Made by a program: the position numbers and the translations under genes | The notes under the pieces: model-generated | Databases searched by the model: none | What the model was told of the DNA's origin: nothing | Seen by the model: the letters and a program-made list of their open reading frames with translations, nothing else | Source: Andalucia godoyi | Lineage: Eukaryota > Discoba > Jakobea > Jakobida > Andaluciidae | Assembly: GCA_009859145.1 (NCBI GenBank) | Contig: VRVR01000029.1 | Coordinates: 62,001-126,000 of the forward strand | Length of the DNA stretch: 64,000 nucleotides | Direction of reading: 5' to 3' | Part shown: positions 9,783 through 18,299 of the stretch, one piece after another | Layout: every line of letters begins with the position of its first letter | Numbering within the stretch: the stretch's first letter is position 1

Positions 9783-9956
9783 CGAGACAAGAATGCGGCT
9801 CTCAATACTCGACAGTGTCTCTCATTGGGCCTCGACCTTGCATTCCTACGCCGCCGCGACAACAGCCTGCAGCAGCAATCTGCAGAAGAAAAAAGGTCGG
9901 CCTTCATACAACACCAATGTCGACGGCTGTCAACTCAGCCATACCATCCGATGGTA
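9783..9956 (+). repeat. Diverged copy of a coding-like segment also present at 17757-17925
   Basis: This stretch aligns over about 170 bp, at roughly 80% identity by eye, with the reverse complement of 17757-17925, including a long near-exact block around CAGTGTCTCTCATTGGGCCT. Relative to the other copy it carries small indels that break the frame: CLSLGL reads in one frame and SYAAATTA in the next. It looks like the degraded copy of a pair. The 544-bp gap it sits in (9647-10190) otherwise holds only a GAA-rich leader (10138-10171) for the next gene. Confidence 0.55.
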
Positions 9957-10190
9957 TTCGCAGCCCCGTCCAGCAGACATTTTGGGTTGAAGTATATTCA
10001 GTTTCTGCAAAGTATTTTTGCATTCTGTGTGGTTTATGCGTACACCTTATCACGACACTGAGGAGGAGCACGATATTGAGGCTTGAACGCCGAAGAGAGA
10101 ATGCCGGAATCGTAACGCCCAAAGACAAAGGAAGGGGAGAAGAAGAAGAAGAAGAAAGGGGGAGGAAAAGAAAAACGCAGCCCGAATACG

Positions 10191-12149
10191 ATGGAAGAAG
10201 TGCAGACGTGGTTCACAGATGCGTGCGAATACTATGAAGCAGGGCTTGTGGAAGATTGTGTGGAGTGTGTTGTGGCTGCGGAAGCGTTGCTCTTAGACGT
10301 GATCGCTTCGACGATGTCTGAGCCTTCAATTCTTTCTGTTCTGAATGATCTTTATGTGTCTCTACTTTGCTTGCATGCGCGGTGCTTGTTTGAATTGTCG
10401 CCCGGAACCGCACTCAGTTTGCTTCTTCATGCGCGGCGCATTCATTCCTCCCATGCTCTCGTCTACGTCTGTCTTGGCGCGTTTTTCGAGTACCACCGCC
10501 TGTTCAGTTCTGCTCAGGAGTGCTTTGCCAGAGCCACTGCAATTACAAATGATCAGCACTGTGTTTCTAGTCGATGGTTTTCAGTCGGATTTAGGGGGAT
10601 CAGTAGCCAGGATGCGCAGTCGATGCGCATGGCTTCCGAAGCCGTCCGCTTTGCAATGCCCTTTACTGCCAAAGAGATGATTCATCGTCTTCAGCACCGA
10701 AGAACGTATGGGGATTTATATGCGTTTCGATCGTTGGAAAATGCATGCTTGTTTCAGCCCATTGTTTTGGAGGGCGGTGTCCCGCTTGGGCTACATGCAA
10801 CATCCAGCGTTCGTCGGTCACTGCAGCTTCTTTCGACAGCAAGCGTGCGGTACATGAAGCGAGAATTCTTGACCGACGACGCATATGAGGACATTCGACG
10901 GCAGTCCCATATTTTGCTGTCGCACACTCTGACTCCGGATCTATGCGAACAGATGATCGTCCTTCATGCTTTCCGGTGGTCGGATTCCGCACTCACGGAA
11001 GATCTCTTTCCAAAGCGAGGGACCTTTCGAAGCTGGTCACTTGATCGCATATTCTACAGCATTCGGTACCTGAAATCTCTCAAGAATTTGACCGCAAACA
11101 AGGAGGCGCTCTCTCGCTGTCGTGCTGTGCTTCGTGACTTACCAGCAGGAACCGCTCGAGAGGCGTTCTCACTGTTGCTAATGCGTCTGTACATGCAGTC
11201 CGGAGATTTGGATCCTGTTCGAGACTGGATGCTCTCGGCTGAAGAGACCGCAGCGTACGAAACGGCAGAATCCAGGATGCTTCGATTGTTCTACAATGCG
11301 AAGTTGCAGTTTTTAACTGGAAGATTCGTCGAATTGCGAGATAGGGTTTCCCATCTGCTTGCGGAATGGATCAGCCATGATCCGTGGTTGCTTCTCAAAA
11401 CAGTGCGGATGCTTTTGCGAGCGGTCACTGCGAAGGCGCAACACGACCTGGTGTCGTACATTGCGGTTCGCATTTGGCGCCTACCAGATGGCTCATTTGG
11501 ATTGTTTCCAACCGCTGACTTTACACGAGCATTTGCTTCGTTTCGATTCATTCGAGCGGATCACATCTTGAATCATTTTCTGTCCATGACGCTTGCGCTT
11601 TCTGCGGCCGCGGCTGCTGCGACGGACTCGCCCACGCTGCTGGACATGAGCGTGGTGAAAACGTTTGCTGACAAGATCACGCTGACGTTGTCCAAGAATC
11701 CGCAGTTCGAATCCGATCCTCGATTTCCCATATTTTACGAGTTTTACCGAGATTTCAATCGTCTGATGAAGTTGCAGAGTAGCAACGATGACCTTGTCGA
11801 GCGGACCGTTCAGCTTCTACGGCGCATGGGCTGGAGTCAGGACCGTTCTTCGCTGCTGCCTCTGCATGAAAATGCCACAATTTCCTTGGATAAGGTGCAG
11901 CTCCAGCGACGCACAGCTGCTTCCTATATTCTTTCCCGACTGGATCGACCTCGCCATGCCGACCATGCGGACCACCCGCACCCCGACTGGTTCATCCCTT
12001 TCCTGCTGAGTGTGAAGTTGCTTCTCGAGTCTGGAAGCAACGTGTTTGCAGGAAGCATCCAGTCCGTAGGAGATGTCGAAAAGTGGGCGTCTACTGCATC
12101 CCAAGAGGCGTTTCTGGGACTGCTCACCATCATCAAGAATACCCGCTAA
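10191..12149 (+). CDS. TPR-like helical-repeat protein, function unknown
   Basis: 652 residues, almost wholly alpha-helical, with repeated small-residue/aromatic helix pairs resembling tetratricopeptide repeats (clearest at about residues 60-125: LYVSLLCLHARCLFEL and LVYVCLGAFFEYHRLFSSA). No enzyme motif and no signal peptide are seen. The fold suggests a scaffold subunit of a large complex; anaphase-promoting-complex TPR subunits are one possibility, but I cannot show it. The ATG at 10191 follows a GAA/GGA-rich leader like those before several other genes here. His-rich HADHADHPHPD near residue 600 is probably a loop. Confidence 0.6.
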   Translation: MEEVQTWFTDACEYYEAGLVEDCVECVVAAEALLLDVIASTMSEPSILSVLNDLYVSLLCLHARCLFELSPGTALSLLLHARRIHSSHALVYVCLGAFFEYHRLFSSAQECFARATAITNDQHCVSSRWFSVGFRGISSQDAQSMRMASEAVRFAMPFTAKEMIHRLQHRRTYGDLYAFRSLENACLFQPIVLEGGVPLGLHATSSVRRSLQLLSTASVRYMKREFLTDDAYEDIRRQSHILLSHTLTPDLCEQMIVLHAFRWSDSALTEDLFPKRGTFRSWSLDRIFYSIRYLKSLKNLTANKEALSRCRAVLRDLPAGTAREAFSLLLMRLYMQSGDLDPVRDWMLSAEETAAYETAESRMLRLFYNAKLQFLTGRFVELRDRVSHLLAEWISHDPWLLLKTVRMLLRAVTAKAQHDLVSYIAVRIWRLPDGSFGLFPTADFTRAFASFRFIRADHILNHFLSMTLALSAAAAAATDSPTLLDMSVVKTFADKITLTLSKNPQFESDPRFPIFYEFYRDFNRLMKLQSSNDDLVERTVQLLRRMGWSQDRSSLLPLHENATISLDKVQLQRRTAASYILSRLDRPRHADHADHPHPDWFIPFLLSVKLLLESGSNVFAGSIQSVGDVEKWASTASQEAFLGLLTIIKNTR

Positions 12150-12493
12150 TGATGCGGCAGCTCTGCATTCCAAAGAGAAGAGCCGAGACCGCGAAAGCGG
12201 CTGTACTCTGTCTCTTTCTCTCGTTTTCTTTTGCGGAAACGTACTCGGAAAACTTTCCAGCTGCCTGTTTCGTCCCGTATATTTGTGTGCTTTGTAGGAA
12301 TATATAGTACATGCTGTTATATACATATACACAATCGCTCTGCTGCACTAACGCAGTCAACAACACATGACTTAAAGAATTTATTTCTTCTTCTTGTGTT
12401 TCAGTTGATTACCGGTCTTCTTCTTCATCTTTCTTTTTCTCTTTTTTCATCCGTGGCTTTCCCACCTTTTCGGTCTCGCTCTGGCGCCCTTTC
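12150..12493. other. Short intergenic region, CT-rich
   Basis: 344 bp between two same-strand genes. The last 100 bp before the ATG at 12494 are T/C-rich (CTTCTTCTTC-type), a likely 5' leader. No gene or RNA is visible. Confidence 0.4.
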
Positions 12494-14629
12494 ATGAGGA
12501 GCATTTTGAACATAGTGACTGGTGCGCAGCGGATGCCCCGGGTGTCATCTTCTCCGCGACTCCCATTGTATGAGAGTCCATTCAAGAACTCGCGGCCTCG
12601 TCACTCTTTTGCAAATTCGTCGTCGGTTGCGTTCTGCATTGGAACTCTGATTCTAGTGTATTTGCTCGTCTTTCAATCTTCCGACACGGAGGTTCCACAA
12701 GTACCACCAATTGCTGACTTCGGCAATGCGGTCGTGGACAGCATTCAAATGTCGGACCACATCCATGTACTTGATAATCCAAATCGAGATTCGCAGTTTC
12801 TAAAGCTGACAGTCGATTCGGTCTGCATGGCGTATCCCACTGCCGAGATCATGGTCCACTCTCCTCCGCGGCGAACCGGGAACGATTGGTTTTCGTATTG
12901 CAACGTCTCTATTTTTGAGTATCATTCCGACGTGTTTTTCAGAAAAGCCCTCAGAAAGGTCGTTGCAGATATGGTGCTTCATGGTGGGTTGTTCGTGTAC
13001 GCAGGAAATGTGCTGCAGAGACCATTCCAGGGAGAGTATCCATTTGTTCTAAAATATTCCATCAAGTCGGAAACTGCAAAAGGACTGGATTGCGCTGACT
13101 GTTTCTACTATTCGAAACACTGGGGGAATACCAGTGCGATTGTCTACCCATCTGTTTTTCGATCATATGCCATGCATCCGTTTCTAAGGACGTTGTTGTT
13201 CCGGTTAATGACAACTTACCCCATCTCCTTTGACGATTTCGTCTCCGAGTTCAACGTAGCCACGTTTTTCATGCGCGACCGGATCCTCTTGTTGGATGAA
13301 TGGCTTATGAATCCTTTCCGTAATGACGCCCCATTTATCCAGCAAGCAATTGCTTCTGCGGATCTTGTGTATTACACGAGTATGATTCGCAAGCATTTCT
13401 ACGGGGTGTACATTCCGGACACTGTGAATACTCCACCGTATCAAGCCAACTCCATCATGGGATACATCACGCAGAATCTTCCGTCCGTCGGTCTTCGTGA
13501 CAGAATCCGAGGTGACTCCAAGGTCCCGACCCTCATGCTGCATCCCGAAAGATACATTGTTTCCCAGAACGAGAGACTTGATCTCTGGATCATGCCTACT
13601 CTGGACAAATCGAACCTCGAACTGCGAATTCGCATCTCTGCTGTTTGCTGCATCCCCATCTCGGGGCATTATGAAAGGTCTATCAGAGGAAGTGTATCGC
13701 AAATCAGACACGCGACAAATTCAATGACAGTCGCGGACTTTTGCTATTCTATCCAACGAGAAAGCGATGATTGCGAAGACATTCTCGAGTTCCGGTTGAT
13801 GTCGAAGGGCAATTTGATTGCATCCTCGCAAGCTCATGTTTTTGCCTACCACATTCCATCTCTCGTGACCATCGTAACTTTTTCATATGGCGGCGCTGGC
13901 TTCGTGAATCAGCTCATGAAATCCGCAGCATCATTTTATCCCAGTACGAAAGTCGTTGTGGGTTACGAGTGCGAATGTCCGTCGTGCTGCGGAACTCTCG
14001 AATCGCGTGCACGGTCGTCTGTGTCGATTTCGTATGTTCCGGTTGGAACTGGGGTTTCAAAAGGCAGAAACATTGTTCTGTCCCGTGTTACCACCCCCTT
14101 CTTCTATGTGGTTGACGACGATATTGTGTTCTCGCGTCGGACGTGCCTGGAGTGCCTCATTCATCATTTAAAGTGGACTCCGGGTGCTTCCATCGCGTCC
14201 TCCCGTGTCTTTACAGACTGGTTTCGACTGGGCTATGACTATGCCGGGAGCTTTCGCCGATCTCCACTTGGACATCTTAAGCTTGACAAAGGTTCAAAAG
14301 GCACTTCTCAAGACTGCCGAATTGTCGAGTTTTCCAATCACATTTTTATGGGAATCACGGCGGTGTTCCAGAGTGAACTCTCGTGGGATATCGATCTGAA
14401 GATGTCAGAAAAGATCGAATTGTTTTATCGGGCCAAGAAACTTGGGCATGCTGTGCTAGCCTGCCCCGATTCTGCAGTGTCGCGCCAGTGGCCCACGTCA
14501 CAATCGGAATCCGAAATGTCCTTGCAGGACCGCATTCCTGCGTATTTAACCGACGAGGATTGGTACTCCAATCTGTCTCTTGCCAAGATGAACTGCACAC
14601 GACTCATTGTCAACCTCCGGAATGTCTAA
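12494..14629 (+). CDS. Type II membrane glycosyltransferase, GT12-like catalytic domain
   Basis: 711 residues: a cytosolic N terminus of about 43 residues, one transmembrane anchor (about 44-60, VAFCIGTLILVYLLVF), then a lumenal part, the layout of Golgi glycosyltransferases. The C-terminal half resembles beta-1,4-GalNAc/GlcNAc transferases of the GT12/GT2-like group: SLVTIVTFSYGG, then GVSKGRNIVLSRVTTPFF, then the metal-binding DxD motif in VVDDDIVF (Asp541-543) and a later SNHIFMGITA acceptor-site block. The N-terminal half (about 95-330) has an R-x-x-L...HGGLFVYAGN stretch reminiscent of GT32 enzymes but without their DxD. Probably builds a surface glycan; donor and acceptor sugars are unknown. 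A Fanzor remnant begins immediately after the stop codon. Confidence 0.82.
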   Translation: MRSILNIVTGAQRMPRVSSSPRLPLYESPFKNSRPRHSFANSSSVAFCIGTLILVYLLVFQSSDTEVPQVPPIADFGNAVVDSIQMSDHIHVLDNPNRDSQFLKLTVDSVCMAYPTAEIMVHSPPRRTGNDWFSYCNVSIFEYHSDVFFRKALRKVVADMVLHGGLFVYAGNVLQRPFQGEYPFVLKYSIKSETAKGLDCADCFYYSKHWGNTSAIVYPSVFRSYAMHPFLRTLLFRLMTTYPISFDDFVSEFNVATFFMRDRILLLDEWLMNPFRNDAPFIQQAIASADLVYYTSMIRKHFYGVYIPDTVNTPPYQANSIMGYITQNLPSVGLRDRIRGDSKVPTLMLHPERYIVSQNERLDLWIMPTLDKSNLELRIRISAVCCIPISGHYERSIRGSVSQIRHATNSMTVADFCYSIQRESDDCEDILEFRLMSKGNLIASSQAHVFAYHIPSLVTIVTFSYGGAGFVNQLMKSAASFYPSTKVVVGYECECPSCCGTLESRARSSVSISYVPVGTGVSKGRNIVLSRVTTPFFYVVDDDIVFSRRTCLECLIHHLKWTPGASIASSRVFTDWFRLGYDYAGSFRRSPLGHLKLDKGSKGTSQDCRIVEFSNHIFMGITAVFQSELSWDIDLKMSEKIELFYRAKKLGHAVLACPDSAVSRQWPTSQSESEMSLQDRIPAYLTDEDWYSNLSLAKMNCTRLIVNLRNV

Positions 14630-15335
14630 GTCGCCTACGTTGTACAGTAACCGCGGATAATCATCGCTGATCACCCATAATCAATGTTGCAGCCCAACAA
14701 CATGCATAACATGATTGGGAAGGGGGTAGGCCCCCAACTCGCCCCTCGGCATGAGAGACGTTCTTACGAGAGATGCAGATGTTGCGAGCGCCGTTCCAAT
14801 CGCGGTCGATCGTGCATTTGCACGATGGGCAACAAAACACACCTTGTTTCCACACAACTTGCAATGGATTTTCCCCGCATTTAGATGTGCACTCCTCCGT
14901 CACAAGTCACAGTCGACACCTGCCGCCCCGCGAATTCGCGCGATTTTTGCAGAGCAGCCACTGCTGGAATTGATAATGGCCCCGTGTCAACATCTGCCAC
15001 GCAGTTGTTGCCTTGGCGATCTTTCCTGGCAGCGGCCCAGCGCCGGATGGTGGCGGTGGAGATTGTCATGAGTCTTGTGCAGCGTTGCGGGCGTGACGTA
15101 CATGCTGCGTTGCATGGACAATAAGAATAAGAAATAAGCGTCGCTGTGCGAGAATGCAACGCGGTGGCGCATTTATGTAGAGATTTCATGATCAAAATGG
15201 GGCGAAACGAATCGGGCATCGTGTGGACGGAGTTGTTAAGATGACAAACGCATGCGCATGGCGCGTGGTAGTGTTTTTGTTTGCGTGCGCTTGAGATTGC
15301 TTCGTCATATCGCAATAAGTGACAACGGTACGGGT
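14630..15335 (-). mobile_element. Decayed Fanzor/TnpB element, copy 2 (RuvC-II region to zinc ribbon)
   Basis: On the minus strand, one frame (ATG at 14903 and its upstream extension) reads KIAKATTAWQMLTRGHYQFQ, then WLLCKNRANSRGGRC, one in-frame TGA, then LVTEECTSKCG and CCPSCKCTIDRDWNGARNI. This is the C-terminal half of a TnpB/Fanzor nuclease: the helix after RuvC-II, the four-Cys zinc ribbon, and the RuvC-III Asp in DRDWNGARN. The N-terminal half is absent. The 5' flank (15118-15335) is AT-rich and recurs as a shortened copy at 34962-35105. The right end meets the stop codon of the glycosyltransferase gene and shares a GTAGGCGAC-type end with copy 3. Inactive. Confidence 0.78.
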
Positions 15336-15953
15336 TTGGCTTTTTTCATTGTTGTAAATTTATTGAAGCTTTGGTATGACTCGGCGGCTTGGGGGGACAA
15401 AGATCACGAGTCCTCCGCTCGCCAGAACATGAACCATTATTGATCATCGGGCTAAGCTGTCACTGAAGACAGATCCAGTTTGGGGAGAACACCAGCTCTT
15501 GGATGCAGACTGCTCTGCATCAAAGGGTCATCGCTTCTTCTTGCTCTCGGCCTCCGACGAGAAGGGGATCAACGGGTTTCTTGGTTCTCGGCATCTTCAG
15601 GCATGGCCGGTGTCAGTTTGTTGAGAAGATCCCTCTTTGGAGCCGTGCGATGTGTATTGTCTCTGATGAAAGGTGTTTGAAGGTTCGATCGTAAAAGACA
15701 AAAACAGAAGAAATATTCGACTTGACTACGGTAAGAAAATCGCGTCTCCATAAATAGGGTTAGGTGTTAAACAAACCTTTCTGGTATGATGTTGTTTTAG
15801 TTTGTTTGATGTCCAATGCTGATGCGCAAAACGGCCCACCATTTTTCTCTATTGTTTTGCTGTTCTGTCTGCTTGATTCTTTTTGTCATTGCGACATCAT
15901 TCGACAAATACTCATTGTTTCTCTATTGAAGAGAGGAAGGGGGAAAGAAGAGA
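15336..15953. other. Intergenic region, no supported gene
   Basis: Between the Fanzor remnant and the NDUFA11-like gene. The 15440-15700 stretch has higher GC than its flanks, and several frames on both strands stay open for 40-65 codons, but none has a recognisable start, domain or family, so I do not call a gene. A candidate promoter module lies at 15722-15766. Confidence 0.4.
15722..15766 (+). promoter_or_regulatory. Candidate promoter module (GACTACGGTA plus AGGGTTAGG)
   Basis: GACTACGGTA at 15724-15733 and AGGGTTAGG about 30 bp later lie some 190-230 bp before the ATG of the NDUFA11-like gene. The same pair of words, in varying order and orientation, occurs near 26563-26590 and 28321-28337. 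Function is inferred only from recurrence in intergenic DNA. Confidence 0.3.
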
Positions 15954-16630
15954 ATGAGCATTAACTCCAAGTCTGTCAACAACCTTCCTTCCACAGACTC
16001 TGTACTCGGTATCACCGTTGCTTCCGGAGTCACCTCGGCACTTATTGGAGGTATGGTTTTTTTACACTTCTCTCTCGCACATCTATTTTTTTTTTCTTTC
16101 GTTCGTTCATTCATGCAGTGTTTTTCAACATTTGCTTTTCCCCTCTGAGATATTGCGTGTCAGTTTCCCCCGTTTCTTATCATCTGTTTTTTTTTCCCCT
16201 TCTGCACTTCTTCTTCTTCTTTGTCCATTTTTTGTGTGGTGGATGCGGAATAGCGATTGCTGGATCTGTGACTGCAGCATGGACTGATGCGCCGGCCGTT
16301 GTGAAAGGCCAGCGATTGCCGGCGATTGCGTCTTCTTTGCGCATCATTGCTTCTCACTCGACGTACTTTGGGCTTTTGGGAACAGCCTTTGCATTTGGCC
16401 AGTCTGCAACGGAGTTCGGCCGCGGCAGAAAGGATGCTTGGAATGGCGTGATCGGAGGTCTTGCAGCGGGCTCGATTGTTGGGTTCCGGGCTGGAAAGCC
16501 AATTGTTGCGCTTGGAGCGGGCGCGGCGTTTGCGGCAATGTCTGTGTTGTACGATCTTTCGTCTGCGTCGTATGGTTCGCATCGTGAGGCTGTGAAGAAG
16601 CTGTTGCACTATGGAGGTGGACAAGAGTAG
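15954..16630 (+). CDS. Tim17/22/23-family protein, complex I NDUFA11-like (two exons)
   Basis: Exons 15954-16050 and 16254-16630 join in phase to give 157 residues. The intron starts GTATGG and ends AATAG after a T/C-rich tract. The protein has four Gly/Ala-rich membrane segments typical of the Tim17/Tim22/Tim23 superfamily, with GxxxG-like spacing (SALIGAIAGSVTAAW, LLGTAFAFGQSA, NGVIGGLAAGSIVGFRAG, LGAGAAFAAMSVLYDLSS). Length and the FGxG..A.NGVIGGLAAG..G block fit NDUFA11 (B14.7), an accessory subunit in the complex I membrane arm, better than the import translocases. NDUFA13 lies 10 kb away. A Tim17-family import protein is the alternative. The gene converges with NSA2. Confidence 0.72.
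16051..16253 (+). other. Spliceosomal intron of the NDUFA11-like gene
   Basis: 203 bp, 5' GTATGG, 3' polypyrimidine run then AATAG. Removing it fuses SALIG to AIAGSV without a frame break; reading through would end the protein early. Confidence 0.85.
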
Positions 16631-16760
16631 GCATGGCTGGTGCATGGCATTTTTTGACACATAATAAAATAAGACAGCAGCACACGGAAGACGAAGCACG
16701 GGAAGAAGAGGGCTGGAAGGAAGACGAAGGGGAAAAGACACCCCAATCTGTATGTTTATA

Positions 16761-17540
16761 CTATACAAGAAGCACTGCATTCACGCAACCGTCATTTTCC
16801 GGGCTGTTTGTGACCTGTGCGAATTTTCCATAAACAATCTTACCGCCAGGAGTAACGAGGCCCAGGTCAGAAACATCGACCTCAATGATGGTTCCCTTGG
16901 TGAGAGCGCCCAGGGTGGTCATTGTCGTTCCTTGGGGGTTCTTCTTGACACCAAGAATAGGAAGGAAGAAAGTTGCTTTGAGTTCCGGATGCGTGACATG
17001 TGCCTTCTTGACACGGAGACCAGTAGGCCTGATGAATCGTTCATACTTTGGAGGCTTTCTGGTGAAATCTTCGCCGACAAACGTCATCTTGGTGACCATC
17101 CGCTTCCACGACTTCTTCTGTCTCTTTCCGGATTTGAGAACCTTGAGCATCTCGTCTTCCGACATTGGCTTTACTTTGGGAATAGGAACATCCCATTTTC
17201 CAGCACGCTCTTTCCTCTTTTGCTTCACTGTATTGGAGAGAATCTTTGCGCGAGACACGTTTTCACGATCCAAGAGATACGCGGGAACCGCGCCCTCCAT
17301 CTGTGGTTCATTTCGAACAGTCGAATTCCGTTCATCGTGCTCCTTAATCGTCTTCTTCATCGCTGCCTTCTCCTTGTATCGCTTCTGTGCAAACAACTTG
17401 GCTCGAAGTCCATGCACGCGCTGAGCAGTTTCCGACCGCTTGTGCACAAGTCGCGCTTCCCGCTTACGTTCACGCTCAAAATGGTCAAGTCGGTAACCAT
17501 GTTGCTTGATGTGCCGCTCAATATACTCGTTTTGGGGCAT
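16761..17540 (-). CDS. NSA2: NSA2, 60S ribosome biogenesis factor
   Basis: 259 residues, close to the yeast and human proteins (about 260). NSA2 (TINP1) joins nuclear pre-60S particles and is needed for 27S pre-rRNA processing. Family hallmarks: the N-terminal [18 protein letters not shown]; the basic helix with [19 protein letters not shown]; the central PAYLLDREN; the KWDVPIPKV linker; and the C-terminal ribosomal S8e-like beta domain with [24 protein letters not shown] and [19 protein letters not shown]. The ATG at 17540 is the only sensible start. It converges with the NDUFA11-like gene and is divergent from SAC3/GANP. Confidence 0.97.
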   Translation of the reverse strand: MPQNEYIERHIKQHGYRLDHFERERKREARLVHKRSETAQRVHGLRAKLFAQKRYKEKAAMKKTIKEHDERNSTVRNEPQMEGAVPAYLLDRENVSRAKILSNTVKQKRKERAGKWDVPIPKVKPMSEDEMLKVLKSGKRQKKSWKRMVTKMTFVGEDFTRKPPKYERFIRPTGLRVKKAHVTHPELKATFFLPILGVKKNPQGTTMTTLGALTKGTIIEVDVSDLGLVTPGGKIVYGKFAQVTNSPENDGCVNAVLLV

Positions 17541-18299
17541 TCTGACCGACGAAGCTGCACTTGATTATAAACACCCTCCTGCTTACATTCGAAGAAGAAG
17601 GAGAAGAAGAAAAAAGAAAAAAGAAAAAAGAAAAAAGGGAAACAGACGAACTAGAAAACCACCAAGAGCGAATCAGACCGTCGCCATTTCGGACGTCGGA
17701 GAATATTCCTCATATAATAATTATAAAACCCTCCAAATGCCTGGGTCATCGGATAGCATGACTGAGTTTTACAGCCGCCGACATTTGCTGCTGAATGAAA
17801 GGCTCCACATTTTTCTTCTGCGGATTGCTGCTACCGGCTGTTGTCGCGACGGCGTAGGAGTGCAGACCGAGGCCCAATGAGAGACACTGTTGAATACTGA
17901 CAACCGATTCCTTGTAATCGATGATGGGCGCTGATGTGGATTGTAAAAGTCACTTTTTACGCCACAAAGTCTGTCTGAGGCGCCGCATGCGAGACAGATT
18001 TTTGCAGAGGTCTCTGAGTTGGAGAGGTAATACTCAATATGTTCCCCCCATCATCAAAAAAGCTTTATAAAAAAGCCACGTTCCCCAAGAAAAACGCCCG
18101 TAGAATCTCTGCCCCATCCTCGGACGACTCATGAGAACTGTGTGAGGCATATTATGTGTGTCAGTGTGACTCCAGCAACAATCTATTGGCTTTCTTCATT
18201 CATTTCCAAAAAGCAAAAACTTCAGCTGCATTTTTCTCTTTTGTTTTCCTTTGCTGCTACTTTCATCCAGCCGACAAAAAGGAACACGCAGCTTCTCGT
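17541..18299. promoter_or_regulatory. Divergent intergenic region NSA2 / SAC3
   Basis: 759 bp between two divergent housekeeping genes. It contains an AAAGAA/GAAGAA purine tract (17590-17640), the coding-like repeat at 17757-17925, and a TATA-like TATAAAAAA at 18066-18074, about 230 bp before the SAC3 start. Confidence 0.5.
17757..17925 (-). repeat. Coding-like segment duplicated at 9783-9956
   Basis: The minus strand has an open frame of about 60 codons ending in TGA (at about 17747) with a protein-like sequence (CLSLGLGLHSYAVATTAG, then PFIQQQMSAAVKLSHAIR). It has no ATG near its start, and a TGA lies a few codons upstream, so if this is an exon its 5' part must be spliced in. The copy at 9783-9956 is similar but frameshifted. 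It may be the last exon of an unrecognised small gene or a relic of a repeat; I cannot tell which. Confidence 0.45.

Noticed and set aside
15480-15700. Possible small gene between the second Fanzor remnant and NDUFA11-like
   Set aside because: Several frames on both strands look plausible, so none can be preferred; no start, domain or splice pattern supports one.
18156-18299. 48-residue N-terminal extension of SAC3/GANP
   Set aside because: Phe/Cys-rich leader sequence over a probable promoter/5' UTR; the RRM-like domain starts well after the ATG at 18300.
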